A DNA stretch of 64,000 bases from Rusavskia elegans (lineage: Eukaryota > Ascomycota > Lecanoromycetes > Teloschistales > Teloschistaceae). Numbering within the stretch: position 1 is the stretch's first letter; each line of letters opens with the position of its first letter. The position numbers were made by a program, and so were the translations under genes. The DNA is taken from contig SAUG01000012.1 of assembly GCA_011316305.1 (NCBI GenBank), positions 1-64,000 of the forward strand, read 5' to 3'. The notes beneath the pieces are model-generated. The model did not search any database and had not been told where the DNA came from. It worked only from the letters and a program-made list of their open reading frames with translations. Below are positions 24,175 to 35,174 of this stretch, piece after piece.

Positions 24175-25575
24175 GCGGCTGTTTGAGCTTCCACCATCCT
24201 GCCGATTTTGCTCGCCGCCGGTCCTCAGTACAAACGGCTTTCCTAGTTTGAATGCAACATGAGACTCGCCGGCTGCACGGTCTCCAGAACCGGACCGCAA
24301 CCATTTCCCCAAAGCGAACGTCATGGCGTTGTCGAACAAGAGGCCAAAACAGTGGCGATCTCATATCGGAAACACCAACGAAGCACCTCCTGGAGTTTCT
24401 GACACGGGGTACATATTGCACAAAGCTACATCGGGGGCAGGGAACCGGCGTGTTCCTTTTCTGATGGTACCGACTCTCTTCTTCCACAACAACGAGTGGT
24501 AAATTTGCATCAATTCATAGGTGTTATTTCTTTTGGGGGGTGGAGACGGTGGGGGGGGAGGGGGGGAGCCGGGGCAAAGCCATGAAATTGATACCCACAC
24601 GGCACATAACGCAGCATGTGTTACATAAATCCAATGGACAGTCTACATTCACGAACTTGAACTCTCATGCTTTCCAACATTCTTCTCCTCCTTACCCAGA
24701 ACCGAACACGAGTAATCACCGCCCCCGTAGTTCCCCAATCCCCTTTTCCCAACACAGATGAATTGATTCGACTGTACACAAACTCATCATCACCATCATC
24801 TCTCCTCAACGAAAGGAAAACATAACTCCTACTCTCCCTGCCCCCTCCCAGGCGCGCGTCCGTTCCGTATACCAACCGCCACACACACACACGCAACATA
24901 CCATACCATCTCATCAATTCCTTCCATTACACTATCCAACTCATACACCCTCAAACCCCCACCCCTCCCCTCCACAAAGCACAAAGCACCCCCCACCCTG
25001 CACCAAACTATTCACCACGCCAATCCCATACTCCGATCTGGCAGCCACGGCAGTCGAGCGTATCAAGCATGCGCATGCCCACCCACACCTATATATGCAG
25101 TGGGAGGTATAATGGATAGAGTAATCGCTAACGGAGTGGGACGGGATGGGATGGGTTGGTAGCAGCAGAAGAACGGAGAGCGGAACGTTGCGTGGATGAT
25201 ATGCCCTTTGGGAATTAGGATGGTGGATTTTATGTTAGTTATGGGAAGTGATGGTCTGGAGAGAGAGATAGAGAGAGAGAAAGAGAGAGAGAGATAGAGA
25301 GAGTACAAAATGTCGATAGTTATGAAAGAGATAAATACTCTTTTTGGGTCCATAATCATTGACAAGAGCCCGTGGGGGGGGAATACGCGGATACCCTCAT
25401 CCCCAATAATAACAATAACAAAAGATTGTTTGATTCGGGCGAGGGTTGTAGAAATATACGCGTGGGTGGAGGTAAGATGAAAAAGGGACAGACGCTTAGA
25501 TCTAATAGAGGAGCGGTTCCATTGAGGGCGCGCTCGTTGGAGGGGTGAACCCAGAGAAAGAGAACAAGATATAGA
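24175..25575. other. intergenic, low-complexity
   Basis: Contains G- and C-rich runs, CT-rich blocks and a purine microsatellite. No gene recognised. Confidence 0.5.
25259..25303. repeat. (GA)n microsatellite, interrupted
   Basis: About 45 bp of GA dinucleotides interrupted by occasional T or A. A simple repeat with no gene association. Confidence 0.85.
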
Positions 25576-26828
25576 TCAAATATCCGAAGTGAGACCCGGT
25601 TCGATCTTTTCCAACTTTTTATTCAATTCCGCCCACAGCCTTTGCTGCGTCTCCACGCCCACTTTACTCGTCACCAATGGTGCGACCCTGAAGTATCATA
25701 CGTCAGTCAGGCCCCCTCCCCTGATCTATCAACATTTCCCATATCCCTTCTATTCTTCAATAGAAGAACATACATAAGTAAAGGAAAGGGGGGAAAAAAC
25801 AAGAGTAAAAGGAAGACCAAAGAGAAGAAAAACGTACGAATTTACCCGACAACTGCTAACATACTCCCCCCTCATCTCCCTACCCGCAGTGGTCGCATAC
25901 AGCAAATTCCTGCTTCCCACCTCCGCCGTCCGAGCCAGGAAGAATTTCATGGCTCGAACACGGAAATCGCCTTCGCGGGCGAGTTCCGAGTGGCAGAGAC
26001 CTGGGTTGACGAGGTTGAATACGATGACGTTGTTTTTGTTGTTGGCGGTGGCGGTGCGGGATGCGAGTTCGCGGAGGTAGAAGACTTCGAGAAGTTTGGA
26101 GACTTCGTATCTGTGGTTGGGCGTTTGCATGTTTGATATGGTTATGTTGGGGGGTTGGGCTAGGGTGAGGGGAGGGAAGGTAATGATGGAGGAGCAAGTG
26201 AAGAATAAAATGAGGAGAAAAGATAATACCTTTCGCTCATCCTGACGGTATCGGGATTACTCAACGTATCGAAAATATTCGGACTGTCTTTCTCCGGGAA
26301 ATTGGTGAAGAAGTGGACCTCCGACGTGACAATCGTCAAATGCGGCGTCGTGTTGAATTTGGTCGATGATTCCCGTAATTTCGGCAACAGCAGCAAAGCC
26401 AGCAGGAAAGTGCTGACGACGTTGGTGGTGATGGTGGATTCATTGTCTTCAGTGATGCGGAATTGTCCGGTAGCAATGCCGGCATTCTCCAGTAACACAT
26501 CGAGTCGGGGTAAGCCGTTGGCTCTCTTGGCGAACTGCTTGACTGAGTCGTAGCTTGAGAGATCTAGCTGCCAGACTTCGACGACACCGAGTCGTTTTTC
26601 TGACTCGTCCAAGGATCTTTTGGCGGCTTCACCTTTTTCGAGGCTGCGAACGGCGAGGATGACTCTGGCGGCGCCGAGACGGACGTAGTGACGAGCGGCC
26701 TCGAGACCCAGGCCGGTGTTGGAACCTGTGACGATGACGATCTGGTCGGTGAAGGGCGTTTCTGGATAAGGGAGGTTGGCAAAGAGTTGTTCACGGCAGA
26801 TGCTGAGAAACTTGAAGAAAAGGGACAT
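25576..26828 (-). CDS. short-chain dehydrogenase/reductase
   Basis: Classical SDR, 327 residues from three exons: 26828-26230, 26110-25838, 25687-25576 (984 nt, phases fit). Cofactor loop TGSNTGLG is at about residue 34, the NAG motif appears as ENAGIA, and the active site YEVSK is completed across the first intron. The last exon supplies VAPLVTSKVG and the family ending VWKEL-like RLWAELNKKLEKIEP. A Ser precedes the active Tyr region (IVTSEVHF). The pattern resembles the retinol-dehydrogenase/WWOX-like fungal SDRs, and the Arg after the beta-2 strand (AVRS) suggests NADP(H). Substrate is unknown. The donor at 25837 (gtacgt) was chosen because it alone keeps frame into the last exon. Confidence 0.85.
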
Positions 26829-27193
26829 GGTTGGAAGTAGGTTCTTGGAAAGTACGAAAAGTCACGAGTGACTGGAGAGGTGTTGCATTACCTCTGCCAA
26901 ATGCATCCATCCGAGAGCTTCATATATGTTTTTGTATCCTCATCCCCTGCCCCTTTGTAAGATGATCTTAAATCCGTCGGAGATAAATGTGTCGAGGCTT
27001 CCATCCCATGCTTGCCACGGCCTGACGGTCATTTCGTTGCGCCGGGGCCGTCGCACTGGGGGTATGTATCACTTGCTGCTTGCACATCACCATGGCGCAG
27101 AGATACAGCAGTAGTCACACATATCGGACCAATGACCTGGAGGTTGATGCAAGCCCTTGGCAGCTATAATAGTACAACGTACGAGCCTGTCGC
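26829..27193. other. intergenic, SDR upstream region
   Basis: Holds the SDR promoter and abuts the transposon. No gene seen. Confidence 0.4.
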
Positions 27194-27195
27194 TA

Positions 27196-27250
27196 CAGAG
27201 GATGACACCGAAAGTCCTCACCCGCGCTAAAATCAGCCCTACGGCTTGGC
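27196..27250 (+). repeat. left terminal inverted repeat
   Basis: Starts CAGAGGATGACACCGAAAGT and pairs with the complement of 28815-28869. The first 34 bases match except position 2 (A versus G). Confidence 0.9.
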
Positions 27251-28814
27251 AGACCCGGAATTCTTGCAATATCGCTTCTCTACTATCTCTATCTGCTGCT
27301 ATAGGGCTATAAAAGCTATATACAGATCCTAAATTAATTTATATTATTTTTTACCTATCTACCTGCTTATATATACCTTCTCTAGCGATCTACCTTATCG
27401 TAAGGCCTAATATCTCCGCTAATACGACCTTTTCGATACTTATTCCCTCCGTTTAGTATAATAATCTACTAAATATACCTTAGGATATATTTAATCTATA
27501 CTTAAATCCGGTCCTATTTTAACTTGTATTTCTAGTATCGATTCTACCGCCTCTCCGTATTAGCTTTCGTTATTAGCGGCCTCTATCAAGAAGTTCTCCG
27601 TTTTATCTAAAGCTAATACGGCTTAATTATATTTAAATCCGGGGAATTCCTATACTAAATCAGCCTTATAATATTAAACTTTATAAAAATTAGGTCCTAG
27701 TAGTATAAAGCGTATACTAGCGCCTTATCTTCCTATATAATCGTATCGGGGCGGTCCTTTTTATACTCGGTAGCGAATTTAAGAAGTTTTAATATTAGTA
27801 TCTTTTTTTAGTAGCGATACTAGTTAATCCTACCCTTTTTACTATTATAAATAACCTTCCTATTTACTTTATTCCAGCGCTATTAAGGTTTCTTCCCTCC
27901 TTTATTTTTTAATTCTATTCGTCTTATTCTAGTTTCGAGCTCCTATTCTGCTTTTACTATAGGCTCTAGTATCTCGTTAATTTTCTTTAATTCTGCTTTA
28001 CTAGCTTTCTTTTCTACTGCCGTTTCTTTCTTCTAAATATAATAAGGTCTTTTTTTATCGTATAAGTAGCAGCCCTAGAATATAAATTCTATAGTTTTTT
28101 TCTAGCGGCGGCGGACGTTCGTAGTAGTAAATTACTTATTAGGACGTCGCTAGATCCTAATCCTACTTCTTCGTAAATTTAAAATAACGTTTATTTTATT
28201 ACTTTAGATAATATTCTTCTAATTCTCTAAAGTCTAATATTAGTAGTAGAAATAGAACTAGAAACGAGCTTCTATTATAACTTCTATAAGGCCTGGTTTC
28301 TTAGTTATTTTATATATATATATATTATTTCTCCGGAAAATACGAAGGATAGTAGTAGATAAAAAGGAGATACCGTAGAAAGATATTTAAGCGAGGCTGT
28401 TAGATATTTTCTCGCGATAATTCTAATCTTTCTAAATAAATACCAGGATTCCTAATTCTATTTCAGGCGTAATTTTAGGAGGTCTACTAGATTTAGGTAT
28501 ATCTTTAACGTAATCTAGATAGAATATTTTCGAAATCTCTAGGTTATAATCCTTAGAAAGAGCTTTAGCCTTAAATACTCGTTAAATTAATTCAGAGATC
28601 TTTATTATTACGCGAACGATTTTAGCGGCGATTCCGGCTTCTCGAAAGGCTAGTATCTAGATTCTCGCTCTATCGCCGTAATTAGCGCTCTGATTGTTAG
28701 GTATAATTATATATTAAGGATAGGAGTTTATCTAAACGAAATTTTCAGCTCTTTAGGCTCCTAGTATATATATTTAACTGTATAATTAATTAGTAAGGCT
28801 ATATAAAAAGGGAT

Positions 28815-28869
28815 ACCAAGGCTATAGGGCTGTACTAGCGCGGGTGAGGACTTTCGGTGTCATCCTCCG
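28815..28869 (-). repeat. right terminal inverted repeat
   Basis: Complement starts CGGAGGATGACACCGAAAGT. It shares the further inner block CAGCCCTA and CTTGG with the left end. Confidence 0.9.
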
Positions 28870-29607
28870 TACTTATCTCGGACCGAGAATGCTCGAGGCT
28901 CGTTGGGGCTCCGCCCTAAACCCCGATTGATTGATTTTCAAGTCACGTGATATAAACTCTTGGCGCTTTACACATACCAATCATTTAAAGCTTGTTTTTT
29001 CTCTGGTATAACTAAGTTGGCTGGTGTGGGATCCCCAGGCAGGGCCTGGCTCAACACCATCCTTCGAGGCGTTGCTCTCTGTATTCGATGTGGGGGTGAC
29101 GACGGTGGTAAAGAACGCATGATCAGGGGAGAAAAACGGAATCAAGGGTTGATCCTTCAACCTTCGATACGAACCAGACTCGATCACGTGCTGCCCGACC
29201 TTATTCTTAGGAGCTCTGACTGGGAGCTCAGAATCAGTTGTCTGTCTGTATGGAATCTCTAGGCGGCAAAGCAGCTCATGGCTTTTCTAACAGTTCAATC
29301 AATAGCAGCGCTGGCCTACTGGACTTTCGGGAAGGTGGAATGGACACGAACATCCCCTGCACATCCTCGCCACTGCGACCCCCTCGTCTCGGACAGGAAG
29401 GTCATGCATAGGATATATTTGCCAACTCGGGAGCTTCTATCCAAGTAATGTTGATTTTTGGCATCTGGTCATTCTTGATGGAGCCTGAAATTGAACTACA
29501 TGCCTGCGCCATTCCACCAAATCCAACCGGCATTCTTTCTACACTAATATCTTGATTATCGGAAAGCGAATTCGTGGATATCGTAATCTGATTGTACAGA
29601 CATGGCA
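28870..29607. other. intergenic, contains one arm of an inverted repeat
   Basis: Downstream of NPT1. The 34-bp repeat at 28975-29008 lies here. No coding signal was recognised. Confidence 0.5.
28975..29008 (+). repeat. inverted repeat arm, left of NPT1
   Basis: 34 bp identical to the complement of 31376-31409. Weaker similarity extends outwards through TTGGCGCTT to an acgtgatata block at about 28945-28955, and for roughly 40 bp inwards. Confidence 0.9.
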
Positions 29608-31241
29608 TCATTCTTCTTGAACGTTGGCTTTCGTTGCTTCATTATCGAACGCGCCCCATCTCGTCGCTTCATCCCCGTTCGCCCATTGCTTTTCCACGTA
29701 ACCTAGCGTCTCTTTGACTTTGTGTACGGTCTCGGAATCGCCCGTGTTCTTGCCGATGTTGTCGCTGATCTTAATGGCCGCGTGCCCGTTGGCCGAGGAC
29801 AGTTTGATGACAATGTTCAGCGGTACTGATTTCTGGCCGTTGGATTCATGCACGAAATCATCTGTTTCACAACATCCGTTAGCTTGAACCACCTTTCAAT
29901 GGGACAGACCATGATCGTCCTTACTGGTCAGGAAGGTACCGACGCCAAAGGTCGGAGTAAAACCAGCTTCTTCTGCTGCGTGCATGTATTCCAGGCAGAG
30001 CTCGATGTTGAGAGAATCCGAGAATACAATCGTCTTCTTCTCGCGGATCGCTTCACTTTCGTAGAAATCTCGCATCATCTTGACGAACTCGATGGGATTC
30101 CCAGAGTCTTGCCGCACTCCTTGAAAAATTCGAGCGTACGATCGTTCTTCCGATGTATCGTTGGTGCCATTGACGTCCATTGGCGGAAGTGGTGGGCTTG
30201 CTGCGCCCGGTATGAGCGTCTTCTTGTCGTCGGCCATCGAGCTGGCGGGCGTAGGCATCGTCCGCTTGAAGGCCTTGAGAAAGGTCGGTGTTCCGAAAGT
30301 GTCCGTTAAAGCGATGCCAAGGACCCCTTCACCAAAGCACCCAACCCAGTATCTCAATGCTGTCTCGTTGGCATGCTCGTAGTCGTTGGTGATCGACGCA
30401 ATGCCCATGAACCATTCGTGTGCCACCGTGCCGACAGGCGGTATCCCATACTTCATCGCGAAGTGTACGTTGCTGGTGCCACTAAGTTTTCCTTTCCAAC
30501 CTTGAGTTTGACAATCGGCTGCTGCGCGTTTGAGACCCTGGATGACTAGGTCCTGGGTGTGATAGTCTCTCCTTCGCCGAGTACCAAATTCCGAGAAGAT
30601 GCATCCGTGTTCCATCAGTTTGCGACCCTTAAGGTACGCCCGGTCTTGCTGATGTAGATATGTCCAGTCTTTGTTACAAAACTTGAAATATGCCTCACTT
30701 GTCAACGCAAGCAGCGGAATCTCGTAGAGTATTGTGTCCAGCCATCGGCCACTTATATCCAGGGACAGATCGCCGACATCGTCCTGGCTACCAGTATCCT
30801 TGAGCAAGGTGAAGGAGGCGCGCACTTGCTTCGAGGGCCGAAGACGGAATGAAGTGAGGAATCGTAAATAGGCATCGTTAAAGTAGGTACATGTGTTCTT
30901 GAGGTAATCAAGTTCCGCGGCGGTTAATGAGACGTTGGCAAGCTCTGGGACCAGCATTAGCAATCATTCCTGTTCTTAAACAACAATATTAGTCGAGGCA
31001 TACTGTCGATCTGCTCTTGGAGCCACCGGAATGCAGCTCTAGTTAATCTCATGTGAGGTGTCCGGTTCGTGAAGGCGTAGGTGACGTCTTGCAATAATTA
31101 GCAACGTCACGCTTGTGACTTGTTGGAGCACCCACGAACATCCGGAAGGTACTTCAAAATGGCGCATTGCATCGTGAGCTTGTAGAGGTCAGTGTCCAAG
31201 AGGGAGTAAATGCCATCAGGCAAAGCCGCCTTGCCAGCCAT
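29608..31241 (-). CDS. NPT1: nicotinate phosphoribosyltransferase
   Basis: First enzyme of the Preiss-Handler NAD salvage route: nicotinate plus PRPP (and ATP) gives nicotinate mononucleotide. Four exons, 31241-31136, 31087-31004, 30944-29925 and 29861-29608, make 1464 nt, 487 residues, phases exact. Motifs are SLLDTDLYKLTMQCAILKY at the start, VTYAFTNRTPHMRLTR across the first intron, EFGTRRRRDY, GTSNVHFA, and GVRQDSGNPIEFV near the PRPP site. GTFLTNDF is completed by the last splice and is the canonical C-terminal motif. Length is slightly above the yeast enzyme, owing to a hydrophilic loop (around TLIPGAASPPLPPMDVNG) before the RQDSG motif. The gene is bracketed by inverted repeats. Confidence 0.95.
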
Positions 31242-31912
31242 CGTCCTGTGGTTGTTGAGTTAGTACTGAACAGATATAGAAGGCAGCAAACCTAGCCTAA
31301 CTCTGAGATTCAAAGATCTCAGATAAGGTTTTGCCAAGCAGTCACTTAGCGCAGATCACCCGCTTAACTATATTGTACCAGAGAAAAAACAAGCTTTAAA
31401 TGATTGGTAACTACCAAGCGCCAACCTGAAGAGTGCTATATCACGTAAGTTAGCGTAGGAAAATTCTTCCGTCCTTTCTTTGTCCAAGATTGTACAAATC
31501 TATACAAGATAATATGCTGTCTGAAGGGGGTGCACAGTAATACTGGGCAAGGTATAGACTAAAGATGATGCTATGGAGATCTATGTGTGTGAGGAAGGAT
31601 ATAGGGCCTGCCAAGCCTAGGGCTCACCCTATATCACGTGTGAGCAACCGTAACACTGCCTCCACTAAGTAGGTACACCGACCAATGGGGTTTGGGGCGG
31701 AGCTTGGGCAGCGAAGCGAGGTACGAGCAGAAGCAGGCCATATCGGTCCGATTGGCTCGTGAGGGACTAATTTTGCTTCGATGGACGCAGACTGTGTCCC
31801 CAGGTGCCCTTGGTCTATGTATATTTAGGAGGGAATATTCCAGGGTGCTCGGGAAATCCATCGCTATGCTGAGTGAAGAACAGACTCGTGCACCGAGTGA
31901 TGTAGCCAACAG
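31242..31912. other. intergenic, NPT1 promoter
   Basis: Carries the right arm of the inverted repeat at 31376-31409. Two copies of ctatatcacgt (31436-31446 and about 31628-31638) have the same orientation. No gene recognised. Confidence 0.5.
31376..31409 (-). repeat. inverted repeat arm, right of NPT1
   Basis: Perfect 34-bp complement of 28975-29008. It lies about 135 bp upstream of the NPT1 start, in its likely promoter. Confidence 0.9.
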
Positions 31913-33795
31913 TCACACTGGTGTATGTTCGTCCCGAAGAAACATCCTGTACACCGCCGAATCTGTGCAGTCAGAATACGGGTATCCCAACTTTGTCAGA
32001 AATCCGTCAAGTGGTGTCTTTTGATCCAGAGGACATTGAATGCCGGCAAGTATCTTACCAACGTCTCCTCCATGGTTTCGATAATGAAAGAGAGAGATAT
32101 TCTGGCCCGGCTGCAGCGTTGTGAGGAATTTGATGAGGGATCCAGGTCGCTCAGGGAACTCAAACATGTACAATCGCTCATCCGCAACATCGCTCCGACC
32201 ACCGACAAGATAGCGGATGTGGCTTTTGGCAAGTTCGTCGCCACTTAGATCCTCGGCTTTCATACCATTGTGGCCAAGGCGCTCCATTAAGTCGCTTAGC
32301 TGTTCCGCCCTTGCTGACGCAGTGACGGTAATACCCATGAAGATGTTCGCCGATTGCTCCTTTGAGTATCGATAGCTGAATTCCGTCACAGCATGAGGGA
32401 GGACAGTCTCAACGAGCTCGGCAAATGCTCCTGGTCGCTCTGGGATGTTCACGCTGAGAAGCACTTCCTTGTTCTCGCCTAGTGCGGCACGTTCGGTGAC
32501 GAAACGAAGGCGGTCAAAGTTCATGTTGGCGCCCGAAGCTATTGCAACCAGAGATCGCCTAGGATCTGGAGAAGGGTGACTGGCAACGTATTTCTTCAAG
32601 CCAGCGAGCGCCAAGGCTCCTGCAGGCTCAACGATTGATCGGGTGTCCTCGAAAACGTCTTTGATTGCTGCACATGTTTCGTCGGTGGTGACTTCTATGA
32701 TCTCGTCCACGACTTCCAAGCACAAACGAAACGTCTCTTCACCGACGCTCTTGACCGCGGCGCCATCAGCGAAGAGACCGACTTCATTGAGCGTGACTCG
32801 TTCGCGTTTTCGTAAGGATTGTACCATGGCGTTGGCATCGTACGTCTCAACCCCAATGATCTTCACATGTGGTGCGATGCGTTTGATGTAGACACCCAAT
32901 CCAGCGATTAGACCGCCTCCGCCCACACAGCTAAAGACCGCTTCTAGCTCTTGAAGGTTTGTCTGCCTCAGCAGTTCCATACCGATCGTCCCTTGACCTG
33001 CAATGACGTACGGGTCGTCGAACGGCGGGATGTCTGTAAGATCGTGGAGTTTCTCCAACCGGTGAGCTTCAGTCTTGGCAGCATCGAAGTCATCCCCATG
33101 GAGCACCACAGATCCTCCCATTCGTGTGACATTTAGGTGTTTGATTGAGGGCGTTCCGGATGGCATGACAATGGTGGCCGGGATTTTCAACTGCCGTGCC
33201 GAGTATGCGACGCCCTGTGCGTGGTTGCCTATGCTGGTTCAGCCAGGAGTTTGGAACCAATGGCTGTCCTATTCACCAGCTGAAGAGGCCACCACTCCCT
33301 TCCACCTTTCATTGCGATCCATATGGGCCATCTTATTGTAGGCTCCCCGCAGCTTGAAGCTGAAGACTGGTTGAAGGTCCTCGCGTTTCAGCAGCACCTT
33401 GCATTCGAGGCGGTTGCTCAGGTTGAGAGCCGGTGTCAAGGGTGTCTCTTTGACGACATCGTAGACTCGAGATGTGAGTATGAGTCGAAGATACTGTGAG
33501 GATGAGCAGTTGCTTTTAAGAATTGCAGCTGAAAACCTACATCAGGGAATCCACTGGGAAGGAGGAATTCCGGTGGTATGGCGGTTGAAGCTTTTGACTT
33601 TTCTGTAAACTTCGATAACGGAGAGGCACTGTATTCGGTCAATGGCAAGCCACTACCCTGCAATGGTCTCGCCGTGTCAGTGCCGTTGGGCAGGGCTTCT
33701 GCGTCCATTGTGTGATCAGGGTGGTATGGTTGAGTCAAAGAGCAACCCGAGGATGCTCCTGGATGTGAAACTGTCTCGACTTCTGCACTGGGCAT
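31913..33795 (-). CDS. ILV1: threonine dehydratase (threonine ammonia-lyase), biosynthetic
   Basis: PLP enzyme that deaminates threonine to 2-oxobutanoate, the first step of isoleucine synthesis, in mitochondria. Three exons: 33795-33541, 33493-33277, 33228-31913, total 1788 nt, 595 residues. Splicing builds [15 protein letters not shown], then the PLP lysine in [12 protein letters not shown], then [19 protein letters not shown]. The glycine-rich loop [11 protein letters not shown] is intact. Two C-terminal ACT-like regulatory domains (starting near [18 protein letters not shown] and [17 protein letters not shown]) are those that bind isoleucine and valine in this family. The N-terminal 85-residue exon is hydrophilic and not a clear presequence. 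A probable 5'-leader intron upstream hosts a MITE. Confidence 0.95.
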
Positions 33796-33830
33796 AACCC
33801 AACGCTTTCGATTGTTATATTAATCTCGTT

Positions 33831-34286
33831 CTGAAAGGAGTAGCAAAAAAGTGCCGACACTAGGCCTGAACAGGGCATGAGGCTGAGAAACTTACCAGGG
33901 CTGGCAACGGCCCCGCACGAGGCTAGCCTTAAACCAGCCCGCACCAGCCCGCCCCGCACCAGCCTCCACCAATCAAAAGGCTGGTTCAGCCCGGCCCGAA
34001 GGCCTTGGCGGGCTAGCCGGCGGGCAGCCTATAGACCTCTCCCCTACTATTTTAGCCGAGGGCTTCAACCCTAACTAAACCTGCCAGAATTCTGGTAGAG
34101 TTTCTTTTTAACGTAGTCACATGACATTCTTGGCGCCAAGATTTATAATCCGCATGAGGCTAGCCTAGCCCGGCCCTAAATGCGGGCGGAAATGCTAACA
34201 CCGCACCTTCTGATTGGATGCCAGCCCGGCACCAGCCTTAGCGTCTGGGCGGGGCGGGCGGGGCGGTTGCCAGCCCTGAAACTTAC
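33831..34286 (-). other. putative ILV1 5'-leader intron containing a MITE
   Basis: Reading the minus strand, GTAAGTTT (34286-34279) is a consensus splice donor, and a pyrimidine-led cag ends at 33831, 36 bp before the ILV1 ATG. The same GTAAGTTT recurs at 33895-33888. Without the MITE the intron would be 65 nt, a normal size here. With the outer donor it is 456 nt. Transcription through this region is assumed, not shown. Confidence 0.4.
33896..34278. mobile_element. hAT-like MITE, 383 bp
   Basis: Ends are inverted repeats beginning CAGGGCTGGCAAC; the first 21 bases of each arm differ at one position. It is flanked by perfect 8-bp duplications AAACTTAC (33888-33895 and 34279-34286). The CAGGG start and 8-bp duplication define the hAT superfamily. 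There is no coding capacity, so it is non-autonomous. The interior is GC-rich, built from CCAGCCCG-like tandem pieces, and contains a 14-bp perfect palindrome TCTTGGCGCCAAGA near 34120. The flawless target duplication suggests a recent insertion. Confidence 0.92.
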
Positions 34287-34490
34287 TCCAGGGTGAAACC
34301 CTACCGTAAAATCGCAACATCTGTATTTGGCCAGCGTACAATTCTGCATATTTCACGCCTGACAGCGAAGATATTTACAAACTGCACATTTCTATGTCGT
34401 CTTCCATGATTCCCAATTCCCCGTGTCCACCCCGGGCCGTAGCTCCGCCCAATGCAACCATACCATATTGATCCATTTCACCACTCACGT

Positions 34491-35174
34491 TCAAGGCTTC
34501 CCTCCACCTTCCCCATCCCCTGCTAACCTCCCCCGCAGCCCCTTCACGGCCTTCGTCACAACTCCATCACCCTTCTTCGCCTCCTCTTTTGCCCTCGCCA
34601 CATCTTCCTCCTCCTTTCGCTTCTGAGTAACCTCCTTCACTTTCTCCCTCCAGTCTTTCTCCTCCAGATCCCGTGCCTCCAACTCCTTTATCCATGCATT
34701 CCTCTTCTCCAGTGCCTTTCTCTCCTTTAAGATCTCTTCATACTCTTTCCGCAGTATGCGATCCGAGTTGTAGTAGAATGATCCGGCAACCATGGCGACA
34801 ATGGTGAAGAACTGGCCGTAGAGACGCAAGCGAAACATCCTCTGCGCGTTGTAAGAATCGCCGGAGCGGATGGATTTGGTGGCGCCCCAGAGAGCCCAGC
34901 ATGTCACCGCGCATCCTGTAGGAACATTGGAAGTCTGCCGAGGCGTTACCAAGGTGGGAGACGAGCGTACCGAGAGGGATCAAGGGTTCCTCCTTCAACC
35001 GCCGGGTGAATTTCTGCCATCGACTCTCGTCGAAGTATGCCCTGAAGCAGCAGCTCCTTAGCCCATGTATTTTCGTTGGCAGGAGTACGAGGGAGAGAAT
35101 CACTGGTTATCTGCAAATGAGGATGGTACCTCCCTGGCGCTCAAAGGACTCTGTGAGCGTGGCGGTTGACTCAT
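34491..35174 (-). CDS. RCF1: respiratory supercomplex factor 1 (HIG1 domain)
   Basis: Inner-membrane protein that binds cytochrome c oxidase and stabilises III-IV supercomplexes. Three exons: 35174-35104, 35041-34971, 34915-34491, total 567 nt, 188 residues. Splicing yields [51 protein letters not shown] in separate checked pieces. The hallmark is EEPLIPLGC followed by two HIG1 helices and the RMFRLRLYGQ segment (QRR-like). The C-terminus is a charged coiled coil (KEYEEILKERKALEKRNAW) with a basic glycine-rich end. Length and layout match fungal Rcf1. Confidence 0.93.

Larger units (their letters stand above)
27196..28869. mobile_element. AT-rich, RIP-type decayed TIR DNA transposon (Tc1/mariner, Fot1/pogo-like)
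   Basis: 1674-bp element. Its termini are inverted repeats of about 55 bp (27196-27250 and 28815-28869). The outer 34 bases differ at one position, and the inner part carries several changes. A TA dinucleotide flanks each end (27194-27195 and 28870-28871), the target duplication of Tc1/mariner elements. Size is close to Fot1-type elements of about 1.9 kb. The interior is extremely rich in A and T with many TA steps and stop codons on both strands, and no transposase frame survives. This is the outcome expected of repeat-induced point mutation. The termini themselves stay GC-rich and unmutated. Superfamily is inferred from TA duplication and size only. Confidence 0.85.
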
